This document shows, one piece after another, positions 31,968 through 41,233 of a stretch of DNA of 41,806 bases. The DNA lies in contig NZ_WIAO01000040.1 of the NCBI RefSeq assembly GCF_009451885.1, positions 1-41,806 on the forward strand, in the 5' to 3' direction. How positions within the stretch are numbered: the stretch's first letter is position 1; each line of letters begins with the position of its first letter. The translations under genes and the position numbers were made by a program. This DNA is from Glycomyces albidus (GTDB lineage Bacteria > Actinomycetota > Actinomycetes > Mycobacteriales > Micromonosporaceae). Below the pieces are notes generated by a model. That model ran no database searches, was not told the origin of the DNA, and saw nothing but the letters and a program-made list of their open reading frames with translations.

Positions 31968-32864
31968 CTAGCGCCGGTCGATGGCGAAGCGCGCCGCGAC
32001 GATCCGGGACAGGATCGTGAACAGGAAGACGATGGCGATCAGGGTCAGGGCCGCACCCCAGGCGCGGTCCTGCGAGGCCGCGAACGGCTGGCTCGCGTTG
32101 CGGAAGATCTGCGCCGCGAGCGTGGTGTTGGCGCCGTCGAACAGGTCGGGCTTGTACACGTACGTCAGGCCCACCGTGACGATGATCGGCGCGGTCTCGC
32201 CGGCCGCGCGCGCCACGGCCAGCAGCGACCCCGAGGTGATGCCCGACGAGGCCGCCGGGAGCACCACGCCCATGACCGTGCGCCACTTGCGCGCGCCCAG
32301 GCCCGCGGACGCCTGCCGCAGCTCGTCCGGGACCAACCGCAGCATCTCCTCGGTCGAGCGGATCACGATCGGCAGCATCAGGCAGGCGAGGGCGAGCGCC
32401 CCCGCGAAGCCGGTGCGCTCCTCGATCACGGTGACGTAGCCGACGTAGATGAACAGGCCCATCATGATCGACGGGACGCCGGTCATGACGTCGGCCATGG
32501 TGCGGATGAACCGCGCCAGCGGCTTGTTCTTGCCGTACTCGTTCAGGTAGACCGCGCCGAGCACGCCGATCGGGATCGACAGCAGGGCGGCCATCCCGGT
32601 GATCACGAGCGTGCCCACGATCGCCGGGCCCATGCCCGGGCCCTCGGTGCGGTAGTTCCGCGGGATCTCCTCGATGAACCAGTCCAGGCTCCACGTCGAG
32701 GCGCCCCGCGAGACGACCTGCCAGGCCACCAGGGCCAGCGGCAGGGCGGCGATGAGGACGCACAGGCCGATGCCGAACGTCGCGCTCTTGTCGGCGAGGG
32801 ACCGCCGGAACGAGAGGTTGCGCCCCGACAGGTCGGGCGGTGTCGTGCCGTGGAGGGTCGTCAT
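31968..32864 (-). CDS. pstA: Phosphate ABC transporter permease PstA
   Basis: 298 residues with six membrane helices and the permease loop ELRQASAGLGARKWRTVMGVVLP. It forms the phosphate channel with PstC. The ATG at 32864 overlaps the pstC stop by 4 nt, so the two are translationally coupled; the longer open frame is a shadow of pstC. Its end faces pstB. Confidence 0.92.
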   Translation of the reverse strand: MTTLHGTTPPDLSGRNLSFRRSLADKSATFGIGLCVLIAALPLALVAWQVVSRGASTWSLDWFIEEIPRNYRTEGPGMGPAIVGTLVITGMAALLSIPIGVLGAVYLNEYGKNKPLARFIRTMADVMTGVPSIMMGLFIYVGYVTVIEERTGFAGALALACLMLPIVIRSTEEMLRLVPDELRQASAGLGARKWRTVMGVVLPAASSGITSGSLLAVARAAGETAPIIVTVGLTYVYKPDLFDGANTTLAAQIFRNASQPFAASQDRAWGAALTLIAIVFLFTILSRIVAARFAIDRR

Positions 32865-33844
32865 GAGTGGGCACCCTTCATCTGGATCTCCGCGCGCCGG
32901 ACCACGACGCGGGCGAGGAAGTTGATCAGCACGGTGATCGCGAACAGCAGCACGCCGATGCCGATCAGCGCGTCGGTGTGGAGGCCGCCCGACTCGCCCC
33001 ACTGCTGGGCGATGACCGCGGCCATGGTGTTGCCCGGCGCGAACATGTTGGTGTTGACGCCGATGGCGCCGCCGATGACCAGCGCCACCGCGATCGTCTC
33101 GCCCATCGCCCGGCCGAGGCCGAGCATCGAGGCGCCGACGAGGCCGCCGAACGAGTGCGGCAGGATGGCGCCCTTGATCATCTCCCAGCGGGTGGCGCCC
33201 AGCGCGTACGCGCCCTGCTTGTCGATGTCGGGCACGGTCGCGAACACCTCCCGGGAGATCGAGGTGATGATCGGGATGCACATGACCGCGAGGATCAGGC
33301 CCGCGGTGAAGTAGTTGCGGCCGGTGTTGGTCTCGTCGAAGATCGCGTTCAAGCCCGGGACGGGGGCCACGACGCCGGACCACCACTGGTAGATCGGCGT
33401 CACCCACGGGATGAGCACGATGCTGCCGACCAGGCCGAAGACCACCGAGGGCACGGTGGCGAGGAGGTCGACGACGGTCACGATGTACCGGCGGGCGCGG
33501 CGGTGCGCGACCTCGGTGATGAACAGCGCGATGCCGATCGACACGGGCACCGCGACGATCATCGCGATGACCGAGGTCACCAGGGTGCCGTAGAGGAACC
33601 CGAACGTGCCGAAGACCTCGTCGCTGGGCGACCAGCGGGTTCCGGTGAGGAACTCGATCGGGTCCAGGGCGATGGCGGGCCACGCCTGGACCGAGGTCGT
33701 GACCAGGATCAGGCCCAGCACGATGAGGACCGTCAGCCCGGCGAGGGCCACCAGGCCGGTGAACCCCTTGTCGGTGCGGCGGGAGCGGGCTTCGCCTCCG
33801 AGGTCCACCTCGGGGGGCGCTTCGGGAGGTGCCGTTGCGGTCAA
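32861..33844 (-). CDS. pstC: Phosphate ABC transporter permease PstC
   Basis: 327 residues with six membrane helices and the loop QGAYALGATRWEMIKGAILP. The N-terminus is a charged cytoplasmic tail. The start is TTG at 33844 with GGAGAGACG 5 nt upstream. It follows pstS after 84 nt and is coupled to pstA. Confidence 0.92.
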   Translation of the reverse strand: MTATAPPEAPPEVDLGGEARSRRTDKGFTGLVALAGLTVLIVLGLILVTTSVQAWPAIALDPIEFLTGTRWSPSDEVFGTFGFLYGTLVTSVIAMIVAVPVSIGIALFITEVAHRRARRYIVTVVDLLATVPSVVFGLVGSIVLIPWVTPIYQWWSGVVAPVPGLNAIFDETNTGRNYFTAGLILAVMCIPIITSISREVFATVPDIDKQGAYALGATRWEMIKGAILPHSFGGLVGASMLGLGRAMGETIAVALVIGGAIGVNTNMFAPGNTMAAVIAQQWGESGGLHTDALIGIGVLLFAITVLINFLARVVVRRAEIQMKGAHS

Positions 33845-33928
33845 GATCGTCTCTCCGGTTTCGTCGGCGGAACGGCCGAAGACCCCGACGGCTGCACGGC
33901 CGTTGGGGTCGTCGGTTCTCCGGTGTGC

Positions 33929-34984
33929 TTAGGCAATCGTCTCGTTGAGGGCGTCGAGGGCCTGGGTGCGGAGCTCCTCGGGCAGGGGAGCGAAGTTGTT
34001 CTCCTCCGCGATGTCCTGGCCGTCGGTCAGCAGGTAGTTCACGAACTCCTTGACGCCGGCCGCGACGTTCTCGTCCTCGTACTCGGTGCGGATGAGGAGG
34101 TAGGTCGGGGCGACGATCGGGTACGACTCCGCGCCGGCCGCGTCGAGCGGGTTGTAGGACAGGTCCTCGGCCACTTCGGCGCCTTCGAGGGCGGCGGTCG
34201 AGGCCTCCAGGCTCGGCTGGATGAACGCGCCTTCGGCGTTCTCGATGGCGGCGGTCACGAGCTGCGTCTCGACCGCGTCGGCGAGGTCGACGTAGCCGAT
34301 CGCGCCTTCAGTCTGGGTGATGACGGTGGCGACACCGGTGTTCTTCTCGCCGCCGATGGAGCCTTCGGGCCATTCGATCTCGTCCGAGGCGCCGAGGGTC
34401 CACGTGTCGGTGGCCTCGTCGAGGAAGGTCGAGAAGTTCTTGGTGGTGCCCGAGCCGTCGGAGCGGTGCGCGATGGTGATCGGGGTGTCGGGGAGCGTCA
34501 GCCCCTCGTTGGTGGCCACGAGCGCGGGGTCGTTCCAGGCGGTGATGTCGCCCTGGAAGATGCCGGCCAGCGTCTCCTGGTCGATCTGGATGCCTTCGAC
34601 ACCGGGCAGGTTGTAGGCCACGGTGATCGGGGCCGCAACGGTCGGGATGTACTGGAACGAGCCGTCCTCCGGGCCGTCGCCTTCGCCCACCAGCGAGTCG
34701 GTGCCGGCGAAGTCGTTCAGGTTCTGGCCGAACGCCTCTTTGCCGGCGGAGGAGCCGTCGGCGCTGTACGTGACGACCAGGTCGGGGTTCACCTCGGCGT
34801 AGGCTTCGATCGCCGCCGCGTAGAACGCGTCCGGGAAGGAGGCGCCCGAGCCGGTGATCTCGCCGGACACCATCTCGCCGTCGCCGGCCTCGTCGTCGCT
34901 GCCGCCGCAGGCCGCCATGCTCAGGGCGAGCGCACCCGCGGTGATAGTGCCGAAAACGGTCCGGCGGTTCAGTTTCATGTTCAC
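33929..34984 (-). CDS. pstS: Phosphate-binding lipoprotein PstS
   Basis: 351 residues. A lipoprotein signal ends at Cys26 (LSMAAC), followed by an acidic linker and the phosphate-binding fold with GSGASFPDAFY, DSLVGEGDG and RSDGSGTTKNF. It captures inorganic phosphate outside the membrane and hands it to PstC/PstA. The GTG at 34984 and an ATG two codons later both fit; the ribosome site is weak. It has a PHO box about 95 nt upstream. Confidence 0.92.
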   Translation of the reverse strand: MNMKLNRRTVFGTITAGALALSMAACGGSDDEAGDGEMVSGEITGSGASFPDAFYAAAIEAYAEVNPDLVVTYSADGSSAGKEAFGQNLNDFAGTDSLVGEGDGPEDGSFQYIPTVAAPITVAYNLPGVEGIQIDQETLAGIFQGDITAWNDPALVATNEGLTLPDTPITIAHRSDGSGTTKNFSTFLDEATDTWTLGASDEIEWPEGSIGGEKNTGVATVITQTEGAIGYVDLADAVETQLVTAAIENAEGAFIQPSLEASTAALEGAEVAEDLSYNPLDAAGAESYPIVAPTYLLIRTEYEDENVAAGVKEFVNYLLTDGQDIAEENNFAPLPEELRTQALDALNETIA

Positions 34985-35077
34985 AGCTGGTCTCTACTCC
35001 GTCTCCCGGAACAGGCCCGGGTCGCTTATTCACTGTCCGCAGCCATCAAACCCAGACCCGGTGTTCACCCGCTGACT

Positions 35078-35099
35078 TGGAGTTGAACTCGAGGTGAAC
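35078..35099 (-). promoter_or_regulatory. PHO box upstream of pstS
   Basis: On the minus strand GTTCACCTCGA and GTTCAACTCCA are consecutive 11-bp direct repeats, the PhoP-binding pattern of actinobacteria. A further GTTCACC on the plus strand (35063-35069) leaves room for a second, inverted site. Confidence 0.75.
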
Positions 35100-35195
35100 G
35101 ACTGAGCGCGATTCGCAACGACGGCGCAGAGACCGAAAGCCCGAGTCTCTGACCTGGGAGTTTAATCCCGTCTCGACTCGGTCGTGACCGGACTG

Positions 35196-35843
35196 TTATG
35201 AACGGTCGAGGTGCACGTCTCCTGTGACGGCGTAGACGACCTGATGCGAGACCCGCACGGCGTGGTCGCCGAACCGCTCGTAGAACCGCGCCAGCAGCGC
35301 CACGTCCACCGCCGTCTGCGGCCCGTAGCCCAAGGTCGGGAGCTGCGCGTGGATCCGGTCCTGGACCGCGTCCAGCTCATCGTCGTCCAGACCCATCTGC
35401 GCCGCCTGCAGCTCGTCGTGATCGCGCAGGATCCCGACCAGCTTCTCCGAGATCCGCACCGCCGCGGCACCCATCGCCGCGAAGTCCAGCCGCAGCGAAT
35501 CGGGGATCACCGCGACGGGCGCGCGCAGCAGCACCGACTTCGCGACGTGCTTCGCCAGGTCGCCCATCCGCTCGAGGTCCACCGAGATCCGCACGGCGCC
35601 CAGCACGAACCGCAGGTCCGACGCCACCGCGTCGTACTGCGTCATCAGCGCGATGATCCGGTCGTCGACCTTGAACTGGAGCGCGTTGACCTCCTGGTCA
35701 CCGGCGACGACGGCCTCGGCCGCCACGGTGTCGCCCTCCAGGAGGGCCGCGGTCGCCTGCTCCATCGCGGCGCCGACGCGCCGGGCCATGTCGACCAGGA
35801 GGTCGTTGAGCTCGTTCAGATGCTGGTGGAACGGGTTCGCCAT
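35196..35843 (-). CDS. phoU: Phosphate signalling regulator PhoU
   Basis: 215 residues made of two three-helix bundles with the metal-binding repeat segments (DLERMGDLAKHVAKS and RFYERFGDHAVRVSHQV). It connects PstSCAB to the phosphate two-component system as a repressor. ATG at 35843. It precedes pstS by 211 nt and may have its own promoter, since the PHO box lies between the two. Confidence 0.92.
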   Translation of the reverse strand: MANPFHQHLNELNDLLVDMARRVGAAMEQATAALLEGDTVAAEAVVAGDQEVNALQFKVDDRIIALMTQYDAVASDLRFVLGAVRISVDLERMGDLAKHVAKSVLLRAPVAVIPDSLRLDFAAMGAAAVRISEKLVGILRDHDELQAAQMGLDDDELDAVQDRIHAQLPTLGYGPQTAVDVALLARFYERFGDHAVRVSHQVVYAVTGDVHLDRS

Positions 35844-36025
35844 GATCGACCAATCGCGGTTCGGAAGGGCTGACGCGAGCCGCGTCGCGGGCTCCTTCCA
35901 GTCTAGAGGGACCGTCCCGCCCGCGCAGCCGGCGGCGCCGCGGGGGAAACGCCGGGCGCTTCCCCTTGGACGCTCGGCGATACAGTGAGTGCGAAGTACG
36001 AACGATCCCCAGGGAGCCGACCGAG

Positions 36026-36769
36026 ATGACCTACCCCCAGCAGCCCGGCTATCCGAGCCCCTACGGCCAGCAGCCCCCCGGCCGCCAGCAGAACAACCTG
36101 TGGCTCATCGGCGGGTCGATCATCGCGATCCTGGTCGTCATCATGACGGTCATCCTGGTGGTGGTGCAGAGCACCCAGGCCGACGACTCCGCGGACGGCG
36201 GGACCGACGGAGGCGGCGACACCTCCACGGAAGGCGAAGGCGACGGCGGTGACGACGGCGGGGACGACTCCGACGGCGGCTCCGACGGCGGCGGCTCCGG
36301 CTCGATCGAGCTCAACGCCGAGGCGTGCTCGGCCTTCGACCTCTCGACCTTCGAGTCCGCGTACGGTTCGTACGACCCCGACGAGACCTACACCTCCGCG
36401 ACTTCCTCCGGCGGCCTCCCCTCGGTGTCCTGCACCTTCTACAACAACGACTACACCTCGGTCAGCATCTACATCACCGACTGGGAGAGCGCCGACGAGA
36501 CCATCGACTGGGTCAAGTCCGACGCCGAGTACTACAACTCCGACGGGTACACGTACACCGAGTGGACCGAGTACGGCGACGCCGGCGGCTACTACAGCCA
36601 GGACTACGGCACCTACACCTCGACGACCCTGCACGTCGCCCTCGGCAGCCTCGACGTGTCGATCACCAGCCTGCTCTACGACGACGAGGACGTCGAGTTC
36701 GAGGCGGCGTTCGAGGCGTGGGTGGACCTCGTGAAGCAGAGCGACGCCCTGTTCGCCGACTACAAGTAA
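36026..36769 (+). CDS. Secreted or membrane-anchored Gly/Asp-rich protein
   Basis: 247 residues. A Pro/Gln-rich start (YPQQPGYPSPYGQQPPG) precedes one membrane helix (IIAILVVIMTVILVVV), then a Gly/Asp/Ser/Glu linker, then a Tyr- and Thr-rich outer domain with two cysteines (ACSAF and SCTFY), probably a disulfide. The layout matches actinobacterial extracellular sensor or DUF3558-like domains. AGGGAG lies 9 nt before the ATG. No function is assigned. Confidence 0.7.
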   Translation: MTYPQQPGYPSPYGQQPPGRQQNNLWLIGGSIIAILVVIMTVILVVVQSTQADDSADGGTDGGGDTSTEGEGDGGDDGGDDSDGGSDGGGSGSIELNAEACSAFDLSTFESAYGSYDPDETYTSATSSGGLPSVSCTFYNNDYTSVSIYITDWESADETIDWVKSDAEYYNSDGYTYTEWTEYGDAGGYYSQDYGTYTSTTLHVALGSLDVSITSLLYDDEDVEFEAAFEAWVDLVKQSDALFADYK

Positions 36770-36813
36770 CCGGCCGGCGGGCCGGGCATCGCAGCGCCCG
36801 ACATGCACGACCT

Positions 36814-36843
36814 GAAAGAGGCCCTGTCACCAGGGCCTCTTTC
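36814..36843 (+). terminator. Terminator after the secreted protein gene
   Basis: GAAAGAGGCCCTG pairs with CAGGGCCTCTTTC around a TCAC loop. Confidence 0.75.
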
Positions 36844-36850
36844 CTTGCGC

Positions 36851-36946
36851 CGCAGTGCTCGAGCCCGCTGCTCGAGCCCCACTGCGCCGGCGCCCACAGG
36901 TAGAGGACGTGTCGGGACCGGTCCGCGAACGGCCCGGCCCCGACAC
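36851..36946 (-). terminator. Two hairpins downstream of the DinB gene
   Basis: CGCAGTG-CTCGAG pairs with CTCGAG-CCC-CACTGCG (36851-36886, three-base bulge), and GTGTCGGG pairs with CCCGACAC (36909-36946). One or both may end minus-strand transcription from the DinB gene; neither has a T-tract. Confidence 0.4.
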
Positions 36947-36949
36947 CGC

Positions 36950-37450
36950 TCATTCGCCGGTGGTGCCGTCCGCCAGCTCGCGGATGATGTCGAGGTGCCC
37001 GTTGTGGCGGGCGGTCTCCTCGATCATGTGCAGCAGGATCCACCGCAGCGAGCACGGCTCGTCCCCGGGCGGGGGCGCCTGCTCGAGGGCCTCGAGCGGC
37101 AGGGCGTCGGCGATCTCGACCGAGCGGGCGCACTGCCGGTCGTACTCGTCGAGGAGTCGCCCGAGCGGAACGCCGTCGACCCGCATCTCGGCGTCAGGGT
37201 CCTCGTCGGTCCAGGGCCCCCGGTCGGGCAGGCCGAGCAGGTTCACCTCGAACCAGCTGTGCTCGACCCAGCGCAGGTGCGAGACGAGTCCCGCCGCGGT
37301 CATCAGCGGCGAGGGGAGGTACGACCGGTGGGCGAGGTCCTCGGCGAGTCCCTCGACCTTCTTGCGGACGGTTTGACGTTGCCAGCGCAGTCGCTCGTTC
37401 AGCGCCGTGCGCTCGTCCGGCGGTTGCGGACGGGCTTTGTCGCGTTTCAT
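36950..37450 (-). CDS. DinB-family (DUF664) protein
   Basis: 166 residues forming a four-helix bundle with a His metal triad spread over H58 (GLVSHLRWVEHSW) and H149/H152 (EETARHNGHLDIIREL). DUF664 members include mycothiol-dependent transferases, so a thiol-transfer role is plausible in this organism. The ATG at 37450 has no strong ribosome site; a leader ORF with a very strong one lies upstream at 37499-37546. Confidence 0.85.
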   Translation of the reverse strand: MKRDKARPQPPDERTALNERLRWQRQTVRKKVEGLAEDLAHRSYLPSPLMTAAGLVSHLRWVEHSWFEVNLLGLPDRGPWTDEDPDAEMRVDGVPLGRLLDEYDRQCARSVEIADALPLEALEQAPPPGDEPCSLRWILLHMIEETARHNGHLDIIRELADGTTGE

Positions 37451-37498
37451 CGATGTGCTCCAGGTTCGCGGGTGCCACCCGCCCGCGGAGCCACTGCG

Positions 37499-37546
37499 TC
37501 AGCGCACTCGACAGGAGGGGGACACCGGATCGTTCAGTTTCGACAC
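37499..37546 (-). CDS. Candidate 15-codon leader ORF of the DinB gene
   Basis: On the minus strand AAGGAGGTGA, a full match to the anti-Shine-Dalgarno sequence, lies 6 nt before a GTG that opens a 15-codon frame starting VSKLNDPVS and ending CRVR. The stop is 48 nt before the DinB ATG. A longer frame starting inside the ribosome site also exists (37556). The rest of the 324-bp gap to 37774 holds no supported gene. Confidence 0.35.
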   Translation of the reverse strand: MSKLNDPVSPSCRVR

Positions 37547-37774
37547 CGCGTCTCACCTCCTTCCTTTCTCATGCGGTCCAAGGCAACATATCAACGAGCA
37601 CGACCGCGGCACCGACCCGGGCTCCTCAAGCGGCCCGCACCGAGCGGGTGAGGCGCGTTTTGGATACAGCGGGTGTGCAGGCACAATAGGACCAGAACGG
37701 GCTGGCACCGTTATGCAGGCTCCGTGCCCCGGGGCCGGTCCGGCCCATGCCGCCTACGCGCAGGAAGCCTCGAC

Positions 37775-38140
37775 ATGGATCGCCCACCACCGCTCAGTGA
37801 AGCCGAGATCGTGCGCTTCGAGCGATACCGCGATGTGTCGCTCGAGAAGGTCGAGATCGCCGTTCGCCTCGGCGTCCCCGAGGATGCGGAGGAGGGCGGC
37901 GCCCGAGGGCCGGCCCGCATCGTCGTAGTACACGAGCTCGTTGCCGGCGAGCGCGGCCTGTTCATCGCCAACGTGTTCCGGCTGGGGCACCCGACCATGG
38001 AACCCCTCATTTACGTCAACGCCGTCTATGAGGCGCGGCTCGACCGGGCCGGGGCGGCCGAGTTGACGCACGTCGCCGCTCAATGGTGGAAGTGGCGCGC
38101 TGGTCTGCCCAGCCCCGGTCCGGGCCGCATACGGCGGTGA
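37775..38140 (+). CDS. Hypothetical protein
   Basis: 121 residues, starting MDRPPPLSEAEIVRF with AGGAAG 6 nt upstream. The plus-strand frame has the more protein-like composition (VEIAVRLGVPED, RIVVVHELVAGERGLFIANVFRLG) than the overlapping minus-strand frame (37754-38161). It has a mixed alpha/beta look and no membrane segment. I do not recognise a family. Confidence 0.5.
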   Translation: MDRPPPLSEAEIVRFERYRDVSLEKVEIAVRLGVPEDAEEGGARGPARIVVVHELVAGERGLFIANVFRLGHPTMEPLIYVNAVYEARLDRAGAAELTHVAAQWWKWRAGLPSPGPGRIRR

Positions 38141-38376
38141 CCTGCCGTCGCTAGGCGGCACCGGCGATCGGATCAGGTGGCGCTGCGGGCACGTTCGCCG
38201 GTCCCGCCGCTCGCCACATGATCATTGATGCCCGGTACTGCCTCCTGTTGTGCTTGCTGATCCGTTTAGCCCGAGCGCATCGCGTCCGGGGCCGGATGGG
38301 CGGAACCCACACATTCACACTGTGATCTGGGTCGTACGATATTGGGCAACGTTCCTTCGATGAAGAGGCTGAGCCG

Positions 38377-39195
38377 ATGGCAGCGAACGCGAACTTCGAA
38401 CCCACCTTCGACATCTCCAAGCCCACCATCGCCCGCGTCTACGACGCGCTGCTCGGCGGGAAGGACAACTTCGCCGCCGACCGCGAAGGCGCCGACGCGT
38501 ACCTGAAGTACGTGCCCAACGCCGGCGACTGCGCCAAGGAGAACCGCCAGGCCCTGGTCAAGGGCGTGAAGTACATGGCCGGCAAGGGCATCGACCAGTT
38601 CCTGGACATCGGCGCGGGCCTGCCGACGATGGAGAACACCCACCAGGCCGCCCAGTCGATCAACCCCGATGCCAAGGTCGTCTACGTCGACAACGACCCG
38701 ATCGTGCTCGCCCACGGCCGGTCCCTGCTCGCGACCGACAAGTCCACCACCATCGTCACCGCCGACCTGCGCAACCCGCAGGACATCCTCGACCACCCCG
38801 ACGTCAAGGACATGCTCGACTTCACCAGGCCCATCGGGCTGATGGTCGTGGGCCTGCACATGCACTTCCACGACGACGAGGGCGCCGACGAGTGGGTCCG
38901 CCTCATCATGGACGCCTGCCCCTCCGGGTCGTACCTGCTCATCACCGACTTCGTCGACACCGGCGAACCGCTGCAGAAGGCCATGGAGCAAGCCGGCCTG
39001 GAAAGCCTGGGCAACGGCTGGATCCGCACGCCCGAGCGGATCGAGGAGCACTTCCTGGGTCTGCCGCTGGAGCCGCCGGGCCTGGACTTCCTGGCCCGCT
39101 GGTTCCCCGGCGAGCCCGACCGCGAGATCCCCGCGGTCGAAGACCTCGAGCCGTGGCAGCGCATCCTCATGGCAGGCGTCGCCCGCAAACCGTAA
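38377..39195 (+). CDS. SAV2177/DUF574-type SAM-dependent methyltransferase
   Basis: 272 residues with the family start (FDISKPTIARVYDALLGGKDNFAADRE), cut here to PTIARVYDALLGGKDNF, the SAM-binding LDIGAG at 76-81 and VVYVDNDPIVLAHGRSLL. Many copies occur per actinobacterial genome; substrates are unknown. GAAGAGG lies 8 nt before the ATG. A palindromic CACACTGTG sits about 60 nt upstream. Confidence 0.9.
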   Translation: MAANANFEPTFDISKPTIARVYDALLGGKDNFAADREGADAYLKYVPNAGDCAKENRQALVKGVKYMAGKGIDQFLDIGAGLPTMENTHQAAQSINPDAKVVYVDNDPIVLAHGRSLLATDKSTTIVTADLRNPQDILDHPDVKDMLDFTRPIGLMVVGLHMHFHDDEGADEWVRLIMDACPSGSYLLITDFVDTGEPLQKAMEQAGLESLGNGWIRTPERIEEHFLGLPLEPPGLDFLARWFPGEPDREIPAVEDLEPWQRILMAGVARKP

Positions 39196-39489
39196 AAGCG
39201 AGACGTAAGGTGCGTGACCATCGGTCACGCGCCTTCGTCGTGTCCTCTGGTCGGTGGAAGACGGCGCCTTTGCCGGTGTCGACGAGCGCGACCAAGCGGA
39301 TCCGCGCGTCCTCTCGGTCTGCCGTTCGGTGTCGCAGGTCTCGGCGAGGTAGTGAGGCTCGCCGCTCTCAGGGTTGATTCCGGCGCAGACGTGGACTTGG
39401 AAGCCGGTCGCCGATGCTGCCGGGTTTCGCGCTTGGATGAAGGTTTCTCGGCCATCGCCGCAGCACGCGCATGGGTGAGCAATGGACAA
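39167..39489 (-). pseudogene. Possible frameshifted remnant of a Cys-rich small protein
   Basis: On the minus strand one frame reads a credible protein (HPCACCGDGRETF, TGFQVHVCAGIN, PHYLAETCDTER) down to about 39325, and another frame then continues plausibly (ARIRLVALVDTGKG, AVFHRPEDTTKA). One reading-frame shift joins them, near 39318-39325. The later part overlaps the methyltransferase 3' end and its hairpin. The start (TTG at 39489) has no ribosome site. It may be a pseudogene or a sequencing error; or both frames may be chance. Confidence 0.35.
39207..39235 (+). terminator. Hairpin after the methyltransferase gene
   Basis: AAGGTGCGTGACC pairs with GGTCACGCGCCTT around ATC with one mismatch, 12 nt after the stop. 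No T-tract. Confidence 0.55.
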
Positions 39490-39519
39490 GGGCTTGGGAC
39501 GATACGGCGGGTCGGCATG

Positions 39520-39546
39520 AAAAAAGGCCCAGTCACCTGGGCCTTT
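39520..39546 (-). terminator. tRNA-Lys terminator
   Basis: On the minus strand AAAGGCCCAG pairs with CTGGGCCTTT across GTGA, followed by TTTC. It starts 4 nt after the tRNA CCA end. Confidence 0.85.
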
Positions 39547-39549
39547 ATC

Positions 39550-39625
<76 letters not shown>

Positions 39626-39727
39626 TTGATGTTTGAACCTGATCGGCGTTTTCGGCCGGTGTGGCTCGCACGAGGAGAAACTTTAGCATGTGCTTCGGCC
39701 TCCGTCTCCGGGGGTCCCTGCGGTGGC

Positions 39728-39733
39728 TACCCT
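39728..39733 (+). promoter_or_regulatory. -10 box for a leaderless obg mRNA
   Basis: TACCCT is followed by 6 nt and the GTG at 39740. No ribosome site exists before the start. Confidence 0.4.
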
Positions 39734-39739
39734 TGAGCA

Positions 39740-41203
39740 GTGACAAGTTTCGTAGACCGCGTAAATCTCCAGGTCGTCGCCGGTAAGGGTGGCAACGGCT
39801 GTGTGTCGGTCCACCGTGAGAAGTTCAAGCCGCTCGGCGGCCCCGACGGCGGCAACGGCGGGCACGGGGGTGATGTGGTCTTCGTCGTAGACCCGAACGT
39901 GCACACGCTGCTCGACTTCCACTTCCAGACCCGCCTCCAGGGCGGCAACGGCAGGCACGGCCAGGGCTCCAACCGCGACGGCGCTGCGGGCGAATCCATC
40001 CGGGTGTCCGTCCCGAACGGCACCGTCGTCTACTCCGACGGCGAGGTCCTCGCCGACCTGACCGGCGAGGGCACCGAGTTCACGGTCGCCCACGGCGGTC
40101 GCGGCGGCCGCGGCAACCGCGCCCTCGTCAGCGCCAAGCGCAAGGTCCCCGGCTTCGCCGAACTCGGCGAGCCCGGCGACGAGCTCGAGGTGGTCCTCGA
40201 ACTCAAGAGCGTCGCCGACGTCGGACTGGTGGGCTTCCCCTCCGCCGGCAAGTCCTCCCTCATCGCCGCGATGTCGGCCGCCCGCCCGAAGATCGCCGAC
40301 TACCCGTTCACGACGCTCGCCCCGAACCTCGGGGTCGTCTCCGCGGGGGAGACCACTTACACGATCGCGGACGTCCCGGGCCTCATCCCGGGTGCCGCCG
40401 CCGGCAAGGGCCTCGGGCTCCAGTTCCTCCGGCACATCGAGCGCTGCGCGGTCCTCGTCCACGTCGTCGATTGCGCGAACCTCGAGTCCGATCGCGACCC
40501 GGTCTCCGACATCGACGCCCTCGAGCACGAGCTCACCGAGTACGGCGGTCTCGCCGACCGGCCGCGGATCATCGTCCTCAACAAGATCGACATCCCGGAC
40601 GGGCGCGAGCTCGCCGAGTACGTCCGCCCCGATCTCGAGAAGTACGGGTGGCCGGTCTACCTCGCGAGCGCCGTCAGTCGCGAGGGCCTGAAGGAACTGA
40701 ACTTCGCCTTCGCGAAGGCAGTGCAGGAGTTCCGAGCCGCGCAGCCGCCGGTCGAGGCGAGCCGCACCATCATCCGCCCGGTCGCGGTCGACGACTCCGG
40801 CTTCTCGATCAAGAAGGTCCAGCCGGCCTACGAAGGCGACGTCGAGTTCGTCGTCACCGGGGCCAAGCCCGAGCGCTGGATCGGCCAGACCAACTTCGAG
40901 AACGAAGAGGCGGTCGGCTACCTCGCCGACCGCTTGGCCAACCTCGGCGTCGAGGACGCGCTCGTCAAGCAAGGCGCGGTCCCCGGCTCGATCGTCAAGA
41001 TCGCCGACCACGAGTTCGAGTGGCACCCCACCGACCCGAACATCATCGCGACGGTCGCACCCCGGGGCACCGACGCCCGGTTCGAGATCAGCGACCGCAA
41101 GGGCGCCGACGAACGCCTCGCCGAGCGCAAGGCGCGCCGCGCCGAACTGCTCGACAAGGTCGCCAAAGAGCAGGACGCGAAGGGTAAGAGCCGCCGCGGC
41201 TAA
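39740..41203 (+). CDS. obg: GTPase Obg/CgtA
   Basis: 487 residues. The glycine-rich Obg fold is at 1-157 ([13 protein letters not shown]), the G domain follows with G1 GFPSAGKSS (165-173), DVPGL (211-215) and NKID, and an OCT domain at about 340-420 is followed by a basic tail. It binds the 50S subunit and links its assembly to nutrient state. The GTG at 39740 fits the family start MTSFVDRV. Unusually rplU and rpmA, its normal partners, are absent upstream; an rRNA operon follows instead. Confidence 0.95.
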   Translation: MTSFVDRVNLQVVAGKGGNGCVSVHREKFKPLGGPDGGNGGHGGDVVFVVDPNVHTLLDFHFQTRLQGGNGRHGQGSNRDGAAGESIRVSVPNGTVVYSDGEVLADLTGEGTEFTVAHGGRGGRGNRALVSAKRKVPGFAELGEPGDELEVVLELKSVADVGLVGFPSAGKSSLIAAMSAARPKIADYPFTTLAPNLGVVSAGETTYTIADVPGLIPGAAAGKGLGLQFLRHIERCAVLVHVVDCANLESDRDPVSDIDALEHELTEYGGLADRPRIIVLNKIDIPDGRELAEYVRPDLEKYGWPVYLASAVSREGLKELNFAFAKAVQEFRAAQPPVEASRTIIRPVAVDDSGFSIKKVQPAYEGDVEFVVTGAKPERWIGQTNFENEEAVGYLADRLANLGVEDALVKQGAVPGSIVKIADHEFEWHPTDPNIIATVAPRGTDARFEISDRKGADERLAERKARRAELLDKVAKEQDAKGKSRRG

Positions 41204-41233
41204 GGCCCATTCGCGGACTGAGCTGCGAAAACG

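Noticed and set aside
37754..38161. Minus-strand frame of 135 codons
   Set aside because: It overlaps the plus-strand gene at 37775, has no ribosome site and a less protein-like composition.
38266..39166. Continuation of the minus-strand frame opposite the methyltransferase
   Set aside because: Below 39200 it is a shadow of the methyltransferase gene; only the part above was kept, as a doubtful pseudogene.
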